Positions 18,347 through 28,376 of a DNA stretch of 64,000 nucleotides are shown here, piece after piece. The DNA comes from Collinsella aerofaciens. GTDB lineage: Bacteria; Actinomycetota; Coriobacteriia; Coriobacteriales; Coriobacteriaceae. The notes below the pieces were generated by a model. It had not been told where the DNA came from, ran no database searches, and was given only the letters and a program-made list of their open reading frames with translations. Location: positions 1 to 64,000 of the forward strand of contig NZ_CAAKNY010000031.1 of NCBI RefSeq assembly GCF_901212495.1, written 5' to 3'. How positions within the stretch are numbered: position 1 is the stretch's first letter; each line of letters starts with the position of its first letter. A program made the position numbers and the translations under genes.

Positions 18347-19568
18347 AGCATCGAAGCCAACCTTCCGCCGCGCCGGAGGGCGTTCCGGCGCACCTGCCCA
18401 GCCTCAACATAAGCCCGCCATGCCCTCCAAGTCTGTTGGGCCCGTTCGTCCTGCCAAGCGCCCGGTCGTCGGCTCACAGCTGGGAGGACGCCCCGCTTCT
18501 AAAAAGACGAGTCGTCCGGCTCCGTGTCCTTCGGTGACGCCCAAGCCGGCGATGGGCACCAAGACCTCCCGACCCATGGCGACGACCAGGCCTTCGCTGA
18601 GAGCTCGTGCGCCGCATGCCAGTCGTACGTTTGCTGGCGCTAAGCCGCGTTCACTGACATCGGTACCCGCCGCCAAGGCGTCTTCGGCAACAAAGGGCAT
18701 CAATCCTCTGCCATCGCTGGGAGCCATGGCAAGCAAGACGGCCGACGCCGCTTCTGCCATTAAGGGTAAGGGCAAGATCGCGGGCGGCATCCTGGCAGCC
18801 GTGGCCGTACTTGCCATTATTGCCATCGTCGTCATCAACTCTGGCCTGTTTGCCGCAACCGATATCCAGATTTATGGTAGCGAGCATGTGACCAAGCACG
18901 ACGCCATGCAACTCATCAATCTTCCCGAGAACACGTCGCTCTTTAACGTGGATCCCGATCAGATCACCGAGGGCCTCAAGCAAAACCCGTGGGTCTCGGG
19001 CGTGGATATCCAGCGCCAGTTTCCCCATACGCTTATCATCACGCCGACGGAGCGTAAAGTTATCGCCATTGCGTATATCAGCTCCGACGACCTTGCCTGG
19101 GCGATCGGAGACGATGACACCTGGATCGCTCCGCTGTCGACGTCTGTCGAGGTGGACGACCGGGGGAACGTCATTACATCGGGGGAGGGTGCCCGCACCC
19201 TGACCGGCATCGATGCGGCCCTGGCGCTTGCCAAGCACTACGGTGCCGTGCTGTTGACTGACGTCTCGGCCGATGTCGCACCGGTTTCGGGTCGGGCGGT
19301 GAGCTCCAAGGCCGTCAAGGCCGGCCTGGATTACGCACGCGGTTTTTCGAGCGAGTTCTTGGGCCAGGTGAAGGATATTTCCACGCCTTCCGTTGAGGCT
19401 ATCTCGGCAAATCTCGACAATGGCGTCGAGGTGTCGCTGGGCGATTCGGATGATGTCGCCAAGAAAGAACGCATCGTGACCAAGCTACTTTCGCAGGTAG
19501 AGGGCGTAACCTATATCAATGTGCGCTCTCCGGGCAACTACACGTTTAGGAACGCACCGACCGCCTAG
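18303..19568 (+). CDS. ftsQ: FtsQ/DivIB-type POTRA division protein
   Basis: FtsQ scaffolds FtsL and its partner in the divisome. The 421 residues start with an unusually long, basic, Pro/Ser/Lys/Arg-rich cytoplasmic tail (about 1-155), then one membrane segment (about 158-180, GGILAAVAVLAIIAIVVINSG). A POTRA domain follows (IQIYGSEHVTKHDAMQLINL ... NPWVSGVDIQRQFPHTLIITPTER) and then the FtsQ beta domain. The ATG at 18303 overlaps murB by 44 bases; the low-complexity tail makes the exact start less certain. It is the last gene before the ftsZ promoter region. Confidence 0.85.
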   Translation: MASSSDRKLNSSASRASKPTFRRAGGRSGAPAQPQHKPAMPSKSVGPVRPAKRPVVGSQLGGRPASKKTSRPAPCPSVTPKPAMGTKTSRPMATTRPSLRARAPHASRTFAGAKPRSLTSVPAAKASSATKGINPLPSLGAMASKTADAASAIKGKGKIAGGILAAVAVLAIIAIVVINSGLFAATDIQIYGSEHVTKHDAMQLINLPENTSLFNVDPDQITEGLKQNPWVSGVDIQRQFPHTLIITPTERKVIAIAYISSDDLAWAIGDDDTWIAPLSTSVEVDDRGNVITSGEGARTLTGIDAALALAKHYGAVLLTDVSADVAPVSGRAVSSKAVKAGLDYARGFSSEFLGQVKDISTPSVEAISANLDNGVEVSLGDSDDVAKKERIVTKLLSQVEGVTYINVRSPGNYTFRNAPTA

Positions 19569-19641
19569 CATCCTAAATGGCTTTGTTGAGGGGCCATACC
19601 ACGCCGTTTATCTGGTTTGTTTGGTTTTCACGGTCAATTAT

Positions 19642-19674
19642 TTGACTGATACGTTCATAATGTGCAAACATAAT
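19642..19674 (+). promoter_or_regulatory. Possible ftsZ promoter region
   Basis: The 199-base gap between ftsQ and ftsZ is far more AT-rich than its surroundings. It holds TTGACT (19642-19647) and two CATAAT hexamers (19656-19661 and 19669-19674), none at ideal spacing. A small hairpin AACCTAAAGGTT lies near 19700. A separate ftsZ promoter is likely from composition, but the exact elements are unsure. Confidence 0.35.
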
Positions 19675-19767
19675 ACGGTTTACCTTTGCATTTACTTTCA
19701 ACCTAAAGGTTAATGTGCGCAGGGGTCGACCCATGCTATGGCTATAACCTTTGTTCGGAGGACCGAC

Positions 19768-20922
19768 ATGCACGAGACAGAGATCAACAACTACCTTGCC
19801 GTCATTAAGGTGGTCGGCGTCGGCGGCGGCGGTACCAACGCGGTCAATCGAATGATCGAAGAGGGCATCCGCGGCGTCGAGTTTGTTGCCATCAACACCG
19901 ATGCTCAGGCACTCGCGATCTCTGATGCCGATATCAAGGTGCACATCGGCACCGACCTTACCCGCGGCCTGGGCGCCGGCGCCAACCCCGAGGTTGGTCG
20001 CAAGGCTGCCGATGAATCCCGCGACGATATCGCCGAGGCGCTCGCTGGTGCCGACATGGTGTTCATCACCTGCGGCGAGGGCGGTGGTACCGGTACCGGC
20101 GCCGCTCCCATCGTTGCCGATATCGCGATGAACGAGGTTGGCGCGCTGACCGTCGCCGTCGTGACCAAGCCCTTCACCTTCGAGGGTCGCAAGCGCAAGA
20201 AGAGTGCCGAGGAGGGCATCAAGACCCTCTCCGATTGCGTCGACACCATGATCGTTATCCCTAACGACAAGCTGCTTGACATCGCCGAGAAGAAGACCAC
20301 GATGCTCGAGGCGTTCGCGATTGCCGATGGCGTCCTTTCCCAGGGCACCCAGGGCATCACCGACCTCATCACCGTCCCGGGTATTATCAACCTGGACTTC
20401 GCCGATGTTAAGACCATCATGAAGCAGGCCGGTACCGCCATGATGGGTATCGGTACCGCTTCTGGGGACACCCGTGCCGTCGACGCTGCCCAGCAGGCTA
20501 TCTCCAGTCCGCTGCTCGAGAGCTCCATCGATGGCGCCACGCGCGTCCTGCTTTCCATCGCTGGCTCCAAGGACCTGGGCATCCAGGAGATCAGCGATGC
20601 CGCCGACGTTGTCGCCAATGCCGTCGACCCCGAGGCCAACATCATCTTTGGTACCGTTGTTGACGAGTCCCTGGGCGACCAGGTACGCATCACCGTTATC
20701 GCCACGGGCTTCTCCGACTCTAACGTCAACCGTCAGGACGAGCTCTTTGCTGCTCAGCAGTCTCAGGGCAAGGCAGCCGCTTCCGCTGAGCCGCAGCGCA
20801 CTGCTCCGGCTGCCAGTCCGGCTCAGGCCGCGCCGACTCGCAACGTCGGCGGTACCGAGCTGCCCAACTTTGGCAACGACCAGTTTGAGCTTCCCGACTT
20901 CCTCAAGCGCGGCAGCTTCTAA
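19768..20922 (+). CDS. ftsZ: Cell division GTPase FtsZ
   Basis: FtsZ forms the cytokinetic ring. The 384 residues contain [16 protein letters not shown] near 14-29, the tubulin signature GGGTGTG at 105-111, and the catalytic T7-loop region [11 protein letters not shown]. After a variable Ala/Pro/Gln linker it ends in [11 protein letters not shown], the peptide that binds membrane anchors. With no ftsA in the window and sepF nearby, SepF is the likely anchor, as in other Actinomycetota. The start at 19768 is set by CGGAGG eight bases upstream; an ATG at 19738 lacks a ribosome site. Confidence 0.98.
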   Translation: MHETEINNYLAVIKVVGVGGGGTNAVNRMIEEGIRGVEFVAINTDAQALAISDADIKVHIGTDLTRGLGAGANPEVGRKAADESRDDIAEALAGADMVFITCGEGGGTGTGAAPIVADIAMNEVGALTVAVVTKPFTFEGRKRKKSAEEGIKTLSDCVDTMIVIPNDKLLDIAEKKTTMLEAFAIADGVLSQGTQGITDLITVPGIINLDFADVKTIMKQAGTAMMGIGTASGDTRAVDAAQQAISSPLLESSIDGATRVLLSIAGSKDLGIQEISDAADVVANAVDPEANIIFGTVVDESLGDQVRITVIATGFSDSNVNRQDELFAAQQSQGKAAASAEPQRTAPAASPAQAAPTRNVGGTELPNFGNDQFELPDFLKRGSF

Positions 20923-20947
20923 GTCGTTCATCTCATTCTTTTGCACC

Positions 20948-20980
20948 GGGGCGCATCCGTATGGGTGCGCCCCTTTTGTT
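20948..20980 (+). terminator. Terminator after ftsZ
   Basis: GGGGCGCATCC pairs with GGGTGCGCCCC around a short loop, followed by TTTTGTTTT. It closes the dcw run before pgeF. Confidence 0.9.
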
Positions 20981-21130
20981 TTGACTCTGTAAACCCGAGT
21001 ATCCAATCTCTTTACGTTCCCTTTACGTTTGCCTCCAAAGCAGCGGGTATCCTTTTTAAGAAGTATGACAGCCGTGTAAACACGACTGTGCGGCGACGCC
21101 GCGGTACTTGTTGTATTAGGAGGCTTTAGT

Positions 21131-21931
21131 ATGGCAGCACGTGCGGACAGAGTTTCGCGTGTCGACCATGATGGAGTTACGTTGGTGGAGGGCGCGATAG
21201 CAGATGCACGCTTTGCCTTTACCGAGCGCACCGGTGGCGTTTCCGAAGATGCGTACTCCTCACTCAACCTGGGATCGCATGTAGGCGATGACCCCTTTGC
21301 TGTTCAAGAAAATCGTCGTCGAGCGCTCGAAGCCATGGGCGCCACCGAGTGCGAGCACGATCTGCTCGTGCCCAATCAAGTACATGGTGACCATATCGTT
21401 ACGGTGACCTCGAACGGCGCCGACGATCTTGAGGCTGTTCGCGAGCAGATTGCCGAGGGCTGCGATGCCATCGTCTGCACGGCCCGTAAGGTGCCCGTGA
21501 TGCTTTGCTTTGCCGATTGCGTTCCCGTGGTGCTGGTTGCTCCTAACGGTTTTGCCGTGGTGCATTCTGGCTGGAAGGGCACGATTGCGCGCATTTCCGC
21601 CAAGGCCTGCCAAGCACTCTGCGAGGTAGCTGGCTGCACACCAAAGGACATTTCTGCCTATATTGGGCCCCATATCCTAGGCGACGAGTACGAGGTGCCC
21701 CAAGAGCTTATGGATCGCTTTGCCGTCGAATTCGCGTGCATCGATGCTACCGATTCCCGTATGCTCGATCTTTCCGCCGCCATTCGCGAGACGCTGGTGG
21801 ATGCCGGTGTCGATGTGAACGGCATTGTGGACACCAAACTTTCCACCGTTCGTCAGAACGACCGCTTTTATTCCTACCGCAACGAGGGTGGCACCTGCGG
21901 GCGCCATGCAGCGATCGGCGTGATGCTATGA
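21131..21931 (+). CDS. pgeF: Peptidoglycan editing factor PgeF (YfiH/laccase-domain family)
   Basis: The 266 residues belong to the YfiH family. In E. coli its member removes wrongly incorporated L-Ser from UDP-MurNAc precursors; relatives also act on purine nucleosides. The metal-site segments are visible: NQVHGDHIV, MLCFADCVPVVLV and VVHSGWKGTIARI, with the Cys and His residues spaced as in the family. TAGGAGGC precedes the ATG. This is the ylmD position that normally follows ftsZ. The final ATGA overlaps the start of pstS, which is unusual. Confidence 0.92.
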   Translation: MAARADRVSRVDHDGVTLVEGAIADARFAFTERTGGVSEDAYSSLNLGSHVGDDPFAVQENRRRALEAMGATECEHDLLVPNQVHGDHIVTVTSNGADDLEAVREQIAEGCDAIVCTARKVPVMLCFADCVPVVLVAPNGFAVVHSGWKGTIARISAKACQALCEVAGCTPKDISAYIGPHILGDEYEVPQELMDRFAVEFACIDATDSRMLDLSAAIRETLVDAGVDVNGIVDTKLSTVRQNDRFYSYRNEGGTCGRHAAIGVML

Positions 21932-22764
21932 GAAAGATCGGATCGGTCCTGAGTGCAGCGGTGCTCACGCTCACGCTGTGCGCCTGCTCCTCGGGATCTT
22001 CTACGTCTTCTATTACCGTGGCCGGCTCGACTACCTGCCTTCCCATTGCCGAGATCGCGGCCGAGGGCTTTAAGGAAGAGACCGGCATCGACGTGCTCGT
22101 CTCCGGCCTTGGCTCCTCTGCGGGTATCGAGGCCGTCAGCAACGGCACGGCCGACATTGCCAGCTCGTCTCGTGGGCTCAATGCCGATGAGCAAGACCTG
22201 GGCTTGACCCCGATCGTAATCGCGCACGACGGGATTGCGGTCATCGTAAACGACGACAACCCGGTCGACAACCTCTCGGCCGAGCAGCTCCGTGACATAT
22301 ACGCCGGCAAGATCACCAACTGGAAAGAAGTCGGTGGAGAGGATCTGAAGATTCAGGTTATCAATCGCGACGAGGCGTCCGGTACGCGCGAGGCCTTCCG
22401 TACCATCGTGATGGACGGCATGCCGTTCGATCGTCGCTCGGCTGTTCTTTCGGGTACGGGCCAGGTACGCGATGTCGTGTCCCGCTCGCGTGGCGCTATT
22501 GGCTACATTTCGCTCGGTTTTGTTGAGAGCCTCAACGCCCAGACCTCGGTCAAGGCCGTTTCGGTCAACCATGTCGAGGCATCCGAGAAGACGGTCGCAA
22601 GTGGCGGCTATCCCATCTCGCGCGACCTTTACTTTTTTGTGAAAGGTACCCCTTCGCAGCGGGCGCAGGACTACATTGACTATGTGACGTCCCAAAAGAT
22701 GGACAAGCAGATTCGCGAGGCGGGCTTTATTCCCGTCACCAACGACGGAAAGGGGAGTGAGTAG
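21928..22764 (+). CDS. pstS: Phosphate-binding lipoprotein PstS
   Basis: The extracytoplasmic phosphate receptor of the Pst ABC importer. The 278 residues begin with a lipoprotein signal ending LCAC (Cys20 lipidated), then VAGSTTCLPIAEIAAEGF, the phosphate-site segments SSAGIEAVSNGTADIASSSR and NRDEASGTREAF, and RSRGAIGYISLGF. All are typical of the PstS/PBP-like family. The ATG overlaps the pgeF stop as ATGA, and no promoter or terminator separates them, so expression may be coupled to pgeF unless a promoter lies inside it. pstC follows directly. Confidence 0.93.
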   Translation: MRKIGSVLSAAVLTLTLCACSSGSSTSSITVAGSTTCLPIAEIAAEGFKEETGIDVLVSGLGSSAGIEAVSNGTADIASSSRGLNADEQDLGLTPIVIAHDGIAVIVNDDNPVDNLSAEQLRDIYAGKITNWKEVGGEDLKIQVINRDEASGTREAFRTIVMDGMPFDRRSAVLSGTGQVRDVVSRSRGAIGYISLGFVESLNAQTSVKAVSVNHVEASEKTVASGGYPISRDLYFFVKGTPSQRAQDYIDYVTSQKMDKQIREAGFIPVTNDGKGSE

Positions 22765-22765
22765 C

Positions 22766-23692
22766 GTGGAAGCACAGGAAATCCCCCAGATTGAGCACGA
22801 GGCTCAGGCGCCCAAAAAGCGTGAGTTGGCGTTGGTATCGCATAGCACCTATCTCAAGGAGAAGGCGCTACAGTGGATCTTTTTTGCCTGCGCGTTCTTG
22901 GCGGTCGTCACCGTCATCCTGATTTTTGTCTTTACCACGTACTCGGCGCTGCCCGTCTTTACCGATATCGGTCTGGCGGACTTCTTTAGCTTTACGTGGG
23001 CGCCCTCTGAGGGTCACTACGGTATCATGTCGCTGTTGGCGGGCTCCGGTCTGGTGACGGTCGGTGCGCTCGCCATGGGCGTGCCCTTGGGTGTGGGCAC
23101 GGCCGTGTATCTGGTCGAGATCGCCAGTAAGCGCGTGCGCAGGTTCATCAGCCCCGCCGTTGACCTACTGGCGGGCATCCCCTCCATCATCTACGGTTTC
23201 TTTGGCATGGTCATCATTCGTCCGTTTATCGCGCAGCTGACCGGCGGTCTTGGCTTTGGCGCACTGACGGCGTGGTTCGTGCTTGCCATCATGATCGTTC
23301 CCACCATCACCACGCTCACCATCGATGCCCTCAATTCCATTCCCATGGGTATTCGCGAGGCATCCTATGCCATGGGTGCCACCAAGTGGCAGACCATCTA
23401 CAAGGTCGTGCTGCCTGCAGCCAAGTTGGGCATCGTCGATGCGATTGTCTTGGGCATGGGGCGTGCCATCGGCGAGACCATGGCCGTGCTCATGGTCGTT
23501 GGCAACGCTCCGGTCATCCCGGACAGCATCTCGAGTCCCATCTCGACGCTCACGAGTCAGATCGCGCTCGACATGAGCTATTCCTCGGGCCTTCACCGCT
23601 CGGCTCTGTTTGGCATGGGCGTGGTCCTGTTTATCATTTCCGCGGCATTGGTGGGTATCGTCCGTCTGATTTCCAAGAAGAAGAGGGGGTAG
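22766..23692 (+). CDS. pstC: Phosphate ABC transporter permease PstC
   Basis: One of the two membrane subunits of the Pst importer. The 308 residues have a hydrophilic N-terminus, then about six membrane segments with the binding-protein-dependent permease loop GIREASYAMGATKWQTIYKVVLPAAKLGI. IYGFFGMVIIRPFIAQL marks the PstC type. The GTG at 22766 is eight bases after AAGGGGAG; a GTG at 22757 would bury that site. It sits one base after pstS and three bases before pstA. Confidence 0.94.
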   Translation: MEAQEIPQIEHEAQAPKKRELALVSHSTYLKEKALQWIFFACAFLAVVTVILIFVFTTYSALPVFTDIGLADFFSFTWAPSEGHYGIMSLLAGSGLVTVGALAMGVPLGVGTAVYLVEIASKRVRRFISPAVDLLAGIPSIIYGFFGMVIIRPFIAQLTGGLGFGALTAWFVLAIMIVPTITTLTIDALNSIPMGIREASYAMGATKWQTIYKVVLPAAKLGIVDAIVLGMGRAIGETMAVLMVVGNAPVIPDSISSPISTLTSQIALDMSYSSGLHRSALFGMGVVLFIISAALVGIVRLISKKKRG

Positions 23693-23695
23693 GCT

Positions 23696-24601
23696 ATGTC
23701 CGATTCCGTTGACACGATGGTCGATGCGACCTCATCGCGCGAGCGCATCAAGCGTGCCCTTTCCCATGGTAAGAAGGGCCGTATCAACAAGGATCTGTCC
23801 AACAAGATTATGCTCGGCGTGTTTCGCGCCGCGGCCTATATCACCACGCTGGTACTGGTCGCCATTATCGCCTACGTGGTCATCAACGGTCTGCCGCACA
23901 TCTCGCTCGACTTTATCTTCGGCTGGCCGCAGGGCGTAAACGCCGAGGGCGGCATTTGGCCCACAATCGTCTCGACCATCTACGTGACGGCGCTCGCCAT
24001 GCTCATCTGCACGCCGGTTGCCGTCTTGGCTGCGGTCTATCTGGCCGAGTACGCAAAGCAGGGCAAGGTTGTCGACATCATTCGCTACGCCGCCGATGCT
24101 TTGGCCTCGGTGCCCTCCATTGTTATGGGCCTCTTTGGCTATGCCTTGTTTGTCGAGGCCATGGGCCTGGGTCTTTCGATGGTTTCGGCCGCCCTGGCAC
24201 TCGCGCTTCTGATGCTGCCCATTGTCATGCGCACCACCGAGGAGGCAATCCGCGCCGTTCCACGCTATATCCGTTGGGGCGCATATGGCCTGGGCGCCAC
24301 CAAGTGGCAGGTCGTCTCCAAGATCGTGCTTCCTTCGGCTTTTGGCCGCATCGCCACCGGCATCGTGCTCGCCATCGGCCGCGCCATCGGCGAGACCGCC
24401 GTGGTGCTCTACACCATGGGTCAGGCCATCAATCTGCCTATCACGCCGCTCGATTCCGGTCGCCCCATGACCGTTCACCTTTATCTGCTTGCCAATGACG
24501 GCATCAACATGAACGCAGCCTACGGCACCGCGCTTTTGCTGATGGCGATTATTCTGGCCTTCAACCTGTTTGCGCGTTATCTGTCGCGCAAACGCCGCTA
24601 G
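23696..24601 (+). CDS. pstA: Phosphate ABC transporter permease PstA
   Basis: The second permease subunit, 301 residues, with six predicted membrane segments and the EAA-type loop AIRAVPRYIRWGAYGLGATKWQVVSKIVLPSAFGRI. The segment ADALASVPSIVMGLFGYALFV and the GRAIGETAVVLYTMGQA stretch are characteristic. It starts three bases after the pstC stop and ends 12 bases before pstB. Confidence 0.94.
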   Translation: MSDSVDTMVDATSSRERIKRALSHGKKGRINKDLSNKIMLGVFRAAAYITTLVLVAIIAYVVINGLPHISLDFIFGWPQGVNAEGGIWPTIVSTIYVTALAMLICTPVAVLAAVYLAEYAKQGKVVDIIRYAADALASVPSIVMGLFGYALFVEAMGLGLSMVSAALALALLMLPIVMRTTEEAIRAVPRYIRWGAYGLGATKWQVVSKIVLPSAFGRIATGIVLAIGRAIGETAVVLYTMGQAINLPITPLDSGRPMTVHLYLLANDGINMNAAYGTALLLMAIILAFNLFARYLSRKRR

Positions 24602-24613
24602 TTAAGGAGTCCC

Positions 24614-25417
<804 letters not shown>

Positions 25418-25509
25418 TCGGTGCGACTAGTCCCAAGCCGATCGGACTTGGTCCGGTGCGTATTCACTGTGCGGGCGGCATGACCGCACCCAACTGATTG
25501 GAGTGAACC

Positions 25510-26367
25510 ATGCGCAAACTGTTTTCCCGTCAGCTCATCGAGGCCCGTCACGAGATGCTGAGCATCTACGAGGCGGTAGACCTAGCGCTTCACGACGCCG
25601 TGAAGGCCTATGTGACCGACGATCGCAAGCTCGCCACCAAGACCAAGAAGCGCACGCTTTCGATTGACGCGCGCTGCGCCAACTTGGAGGCCGTGTGCTA
25701 CAACCTGATCGCTACGCAGTCGCCGGTCGCCTCCGACTTCCGCTTGCTGCAGACAATCATCTATGTCGACTTTAACCTGCAGCGTATGACCGATAAGGTT
25801 CGCCAGATCTGCCGTGCCGCCAGTCATATGGTCAAGGCCGACATCTCGCTGCCTCAGGAGCTTGTGACCTTGGTTGAAGCCGAGGCCGAGGCCGTCTATC
25901 AGGTGCTGGGCTCTTCGCTTTCTGCCCTGGTTGCCAACGACATGTCCATCATCTGCAACCGGGCCGTCGAGGACGAGCCGGTGCACGCCGCCTACGAGAA
26001 GTTCTTCCGTACCTTTAACCGCATGGATGCCGGCGAGTTTATGGATGACAACAGCAATTACGACGACCTGCGCCGTGCCATCATGGTCTCGCGCTATCTC
26101 GATCGTATCGCATCGATTTCCATCGATGCCGCCTGCCGTCTGACCTTCCTGCTGACCGGCCAGCGCATGAACGCCGGCGATATCGCCCGTACGGATGAGG
26201 ATGAGCTCGAGAGCATGCGCGTGCCTTCGGGTGAGGGTGTCATCATAAGGCCCGCCGTCGACGCGCGTTTTGTTGCCAAGGTGCCCGCTGACGAGGTGAG
26301 CGAAGGTCTTCGCTACCTGTTTGATCATCTTGAGGATGAGGATGATGCCGAGGACGACGAGGAGTAG
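25510..26367 (+). CDS. phoU: Phosphate signalling protein PhoU
   Basis: PhoU links Pst transporter status to the phosphate two-component system and restrains uptake. The 285 residues show two PhoU repeats of three-helix type, with the ATQSPVASDFRLLQTIIYVDFNLQRMTDKV segment typical of the first. The C-terminus is extended and ends in an acidic run EDEDDAEDDEE, making it longer than the usual 220-240 residues. No phoB/phoR pair lies in this window. It is the last gene of the pst operon, followed by a terminator. Confidence 0.9.
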   Translation: MRKLFSRQLIEARHEMLSIYEAVDLALHDAVKAYVTDDRKLATKTKKRTLSIDARCANLEAVCYNLIATQSPVASDFRLLQTIIYVDFNLQRMTDKVRQICRAASHMVKADISLPQELVTLVEAEAEAVYQVLGSSLSALVANDMSIICNRAVEDEPVHAAYEKFFRTFNRMDAGEFMDDNSNYDDLRRAIMVSRYLDRIASISIDAACRLTFLLTGQRMNAGDIARTDEDELESMRVPSGEGVIIRPAVDARFVAKVPADEVSEGLRYLFDHLEDEDDAEDDEE

Positions 26368-26405
26368 GGTAGCCCCGTTCGTCGAAAGATTGTAAATACC
26401 TAAGT

Positions 26406-26441
26406 GAGCGCGGCCTTGCGGATGCGGGGCCGCGCTCTTGC
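26406..26441 (+). terminator. Terminator after phoU
   Basis: GAGCGCGGCC (26406-26415) pairs perfectly with GGCCGCGCTC (26428-26437), followed by TTGCGTT. The U-tract is poor, but the stem and position fit the end of the pst operon. Confidence 0.65.
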
Positions 26442-26487
26442 GTTAGCATGGGACTACTTGTTGTGCTGTTAGCGGAGGCGATTGGCA

Positions 26488-27225
26488 ATGGATGACTATT
26501 TGGACTTGATACGCGCTCGCCGCGGGCAGATTCTGGAGCGTTTTTATGCAGCACTCGATCGCGCGGGCCGTCCCCACGATGCCGCGCGCTTGATTGCCGT
26601 CTCCAAGACTGTTGGCGTCGATGAGACCGTTGCCGCTATTCGGGCGGGGTATCGCCATTTTGCCGAGAACCGCCCGCAGGAGCTCGTTCGCAAGCTTGTG
26701 GGCCTTGCGGAGCATCCGGAGCTACCCAAGGTGCACTTCGATATGATCGGCAACCTGCAGACCAACAAGATTAATGCGGTTCTGGGCTCGGCCGAGCTGA
26801 TTCATTCGGTCGGCTCGCTGCATTTGGCTCAGGCTATCTCGAGCCGTGCGGTTCGCAAGATGGAGGCGGGCGAGCTCTCCGGCCCCCAGCGTGTGCTGAT
26901 CGAGGTCAATGTGAGCGGCGAGGAGTCCAAGGGCGGCTTTTCGCCCGATGAGGTTCGTGACGCCGCAGGTGAGCTTGCGGAGCTTGAGGGAATTTGTGTG
27001 CAGGGGCTTATGACTATGGCGCCACGGGGGAACAAAGATGTGGCGCGCCGCATCTTTGCCGGACTTCGCGAGCTAAGGGATGAGCTTGAGGCCACGCACT
27101 CCGATCTGAGCCTGACCGAGCTTTCCTGCGGCATGAGCGAGGACTTTGAGTCTGCCCTTGAGGAGGGCTCTACGCTCGTTCGCCTGGGCAGGGTAGTATT
27201 TAGCCCGGAGTTTGCAGTAAAATAA
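26488..27225 (+). CDS. yggS: YggS-family pyridoxal phosphate homeostasis protein
   Basis: A PLP-binding protein of the alanine-racemase-like barrel fold that keeps free PLP and amino acid pools in balance. The 245 residues carry LIAVSKTVGVDETVAAI (PLP lysine in SK), HFAENRPQELVRK, HFDMIGNLQTNKIN, VNVSGEESKGGF, and the C-terminal LSCGMSEDFESALEEGSTLVRLG. The start at 26488 is nine bases after GGAGG. This is the ylmE position, normally next to pgeF; here the pst operon separates them. Confidence 0.93.
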   Translation: MDDYLDLIRARRGQILERFYAALDRAGRPHDAARLIAVSKTVGVDETVAAIRAGYRHFAENRPQELVRKLVGLAEHPELPKVHFDMIGNLQTNKINAVLGSAELIHSVGSLHLAQAISSRAVRKMEAGELSGPQRVLIEVNVSGEESKGGFSPDEVRDAAGELAELEGICVQGLMTMAPRGNKDVARRIFAGLRELRDELEATHSDLSLTELSCGMSEDFESALEEGSTLVRLGRVVFSPEFAVK

Positions 27226-27285
27226 GGCTCTGAAGTGCGCGCTGATTATCGGAGTGCCTGCACTAAACCGCGAGAGGACACAAGC

Positions 27286-28011
27286 ATGGGCTTCCTTGAC
27301 GAGATTAAAAATAAGATGCACCTGGGTGGCCAGCAGGGTTACGACCAGGGTTATGGTCAGGACGACGACTACGGCTACGATGATGGCTATGACGACGGCT
27401 ACCAGAACAACGGTTACAGCGGTGCCTCGGGCGAGGGCTTCTACACCCAGGATGAGCCGAGCAACGGCCTGTTGGGTCAGACGCGCCGCGGCGAGGCCGA
27501 GTCGGTGGCCGTGTACACACGCTCCGGTCAGCTGGTCGGCGACGATTCTCGCCACGCTACGACCTACAACCCGCCATCGCGCTCGCAGGAGACGGTTGCG
27601 GGCGGTTATCGCCCCGGTGCCTACGACACGCCGTCGAGCTACGCCGAGAGTACACGTGCCCGCGCTGCTGCCCCCGCACCCGCTCCCTCACCGAGCGATG
27701 CCTCGGCGTATGCGAACAACATCATCAACGCTACGCCGCAGCTGCCGGCCTATGTCCTGCGTCCCGAGAGCTATGACGACGTGGAGACCGTCGTGCGCCG
27801 CGTGCGTACCAAGCAGCCTGTCGCGCTGATTTTTGTCGGCGTTCGTACCGAGGTCGCCAAGCGCGTCCTGGACTTCTCTTACGGCTTTGCCTGTGGCCTG
27901 GGTGCCACAGTCAAGGAGGTGGGCGATCGCGTGTTTATGGTGCTGCCCGCCGGTTGCGAGGTCAAGGATTCGGACCTTAAAAAGCTCCGTGCCGACGGCT
28001 ACCTTAAGTAA
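27286..28011 (+). CDS. sepF: Division protein SepF
   Basis: SepF binds membranes and the FtsZ tail, acting as the ring anchor where FtsA is absent. The 241 residues begin with an amphipathic helix MGFLDEIKNKM, followed by a long Gly/Tyr/Asp/Gln-rich flexible region (about 13-140), and end with the SepF domain (about 155-232): YVLRPESYDDVETVVRRVRTKQPVALIFVGV ... RVLDFSYGFACGLGATVKEVGDRVFMVLP. The start at 27286 gives the conserved membrane helix; an ATG/GTG-type start at 27235 would bury it. Confidence 0.94.
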   Translation: MGFLDEIKNKMHLGGQQGYDQGYGQDDDYGYDDGYDDGYQNNGYSGASGEGFYTQDEPSNGLLGQTRRGEAESVAVYTRSGQLVGDDSRHATTYNPPSRSQETVAGGYRPGAYDTPSSYAESTRARAAAPAPAPSPSDASAYANNIINATPQLPAYVLRPESYDDVETVVRRVRTKQPVALIFVGVRTEVAKRVLDFSYGFACGLGATVKEVGDRVFMVLPAGCEVKDSDLKKLRADGYLK

Positions 28012-28032
28012 AAGCAAGACGAGGAGATTCTC

Positions 28033-28314
28033 ATCAACATCTACACCATTGTCCAGCTGATCAATACGCTGTTCAACTTTTACTCCACGCTCATCGTGGT
28101 CTACTGCCTTATGACGTGGATCCCTATGAAACAGGGCGGATTGCTACAGGATATCGCCGCTGTTCTCGATAGTGTGTGCGGCCCGTGGCTCAATTTGTTC
28201 CGCCGGTTTATCCCGCCCATGGGCGGCGTCGATTTTTCACCGGTCGTTGCGATTATTGCGTTGCAGTTGGTGCAGAAGCTGGTTCTGCAACTTCTTATAG
28301 GTATACTCATATAA
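28033..28314 (+). CDS. YggT-family membrane protein with apparent non-AUG start
   Basis: The product is a two-helix YggT/YlmG family protein of about 93 residues: a first hydrophobic helix (IYTIVQLINTLFNFYSTLIVVYCLMTW), a family loop with NLFRRFIPPMGGVDFSPVVAIIALQLVQ, and a second helix. No ATG, GTG or TTG lies before the first helix. The frame is open from the sepF stop at 28009-28011, and GAGGAG at 28021-28026 is six bases before an ATC at 28033. The next usual codon, GTG 28096, would delete most of helix one. It sits between sepF and divIVA, the ylmG place, and ylmH is absent. Confidence 0.75.
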   Translation: MNIYTIVQLINTLFNFYSTLIVVYCLMTWIPMKQGGLLQDIAAVLDSVCGPWLNLFRRFIPPMGGVDFSPVVAIIALQLVQKLVLQLLIGILI

Positions 28315-28376
28315 AACTGGCTTAGTAACTCACGTCGGGCGCACGGCGCCAAGGCGAAGATAAAGGAGAACTTGTT

